Assembly (NCBI GenBank): GCA_005800255.1
Contig: SYGW01000021.1
Coordinates: 1-13,525 of the forward strand
Length of the DNA: 13,525 nucleotides
Source of the DNA: Nitrospiraceae bacterium
GTDB lineage: Bacteria; Nitrospirota; Nitrospiria; Nitrospirales; Nitrospiraceae
Reading direction: 5' to 3'
The position numbers and the translations under genes were made by a program. Below the pieces are notes generated by a model. It was not told the DNA's origin, made no database searches, and worked only from the letters and a program-made list of their open reading frames with translations. This document shows positions 13,287-13,525 of the stretch, piece after piece (position 1 is the stretch's first letter; every line of letters begins with the position of its first letter).

Positions 13287-13525
13287 ATGAGCGGCAACCA
13301 AGCCGATTCCCTGCTGCGACTAATGAGCCAGATGTTTCGAGCCCATCCCTGGCATGGAGTCTCCATCGGAGAACAGGCGCCGGAGGTGGTGACGGCCTAC
13401 ATTGAAATCGTGCCGACCGATACGGTGAAGTACGAAGTAGACAAGGTCAGCGGATTTCTCAAGGTCGATCGTCCGCAGCGGTTTTCGAACTATTGCCCGG
13501 TCTATTACGGACTGGTGCCGCAAAC
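13287..13525 (+). CDS. ppa: Inorganic pyrophosphatase, family I (N-terminal part)
   Basis: A soluble Mg-dependent enzyme that hydrolyses pyrophosphate to two phosphates, pulling biosynthetic reactions forward. The first 79 codons are present and the gene runs off the right edge. Seen: HPWHG (20-24), the strand YIEIVP (38-43), then KYEVDK (48-53), matching the active-site K/E/K of family I enzymes, GFLKVDRP (56-63) with the active-site Arg R62, and [13 protein letters not shown] (67-79), which matches the NYCP...YG segment with its conserved Tyr. The extra N-terminus with HPWHG is a feature of a subgroup longer than the E. coli type. The ATG at 13287 has GGAGG (13274-13278) at 8 nt spacing; a GTG immediately before it (13284) is a possible alternative start. 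It stands alone downstream of the hairpin block. Confidence 0.93.
   Translation, partial: MSGNQADSLLRLMSQMFRAHPWHGVSIGEQAPEVVTAYIEIVPTDTVKYEVDKVSGFLKVDRPQRFSNYCPVYYGLVPQ

Overview
The window looks like a piece of chromosome from a GC-rich, LPS-bearing (diderm) bacterium. The gene content (lptFG, a single small Csp, a large FAD/Fe-S 2-hydroxyacid dehydrogenase with a diheme cytochrome partner, hrpB, a DbpA/CsdA-type helicase, a family I pyrophosphatase) and the hairpin and heptamer intergenic repeats recall Nitrospira (Nitrospirota). That assignment is an impression from protein style, not a test. No tRNA, rRNA, CRISPR array, transposase or prophage gene is visible.

Layout. Positions 1-1619 on the minus strand hold lptF followed by the first 174 codons of lptG, driven by a very good sigma70-type promoter (1651-1679) that also fixes the lptF start. 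Divergent from it is a cold-shock protein gene (1925-2143) with a long leader and a strong intrinsic terminator (2172-2213). Next is a TPR-protein gene (2289-3462) that keeps its promoter-like sequence, Shine-Dalgarno and start but carries two frameshifts and two in-frame stops: a pseudogene of an originally 391-residue protein.

Positions 3567-8064 form a 2-hydroxyacid redox block. A D-isomer-specific 2-hydroxyacid dehydrogenase (minus) and a 947-residue FAD/Fe-S/CCG-domain oxidoreductase (plus) diverge from a compact 110-bp region with back-to-back promoter-like sequences. The oxidoreductase overlaps a membrane-anchored diheme cytochrome c gene by ATGA, and a MoaD/ThiS-fold protein lacking the terminal Gly-Gly follows. 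The first enzyme would reduce 2-oxoacids with NAD(P)H and the second would oxidise 2-hydroxyacids into the respiratory chain.

The rest holds hrpB (8152-10668, minus), a divergent 68-residue protein of unknown function, a deaD/csdA-like RNA helicase (11168-12949) with a palindrome in its leader, a 337-bp gene-free stretch with two inverted repeats, and the first 79 codons of inorganic pyrophosphatase.

The most unusual structure is intergenic. Three unrelated repeat-type elements (paired 7-bp-period arrays at 7711-7782, a 66-bp inverted repeat at 8064-8129 and a 76-bp inverted repeat at 12950-13025) each begin within 0-2 nt of a stop codon. The second may have cut off a gene that once followed the MoaD-like gene. 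I see no clearly new multi-gene system; the pseudogene, the altered CCG motifs and these repeats are the points worth following.
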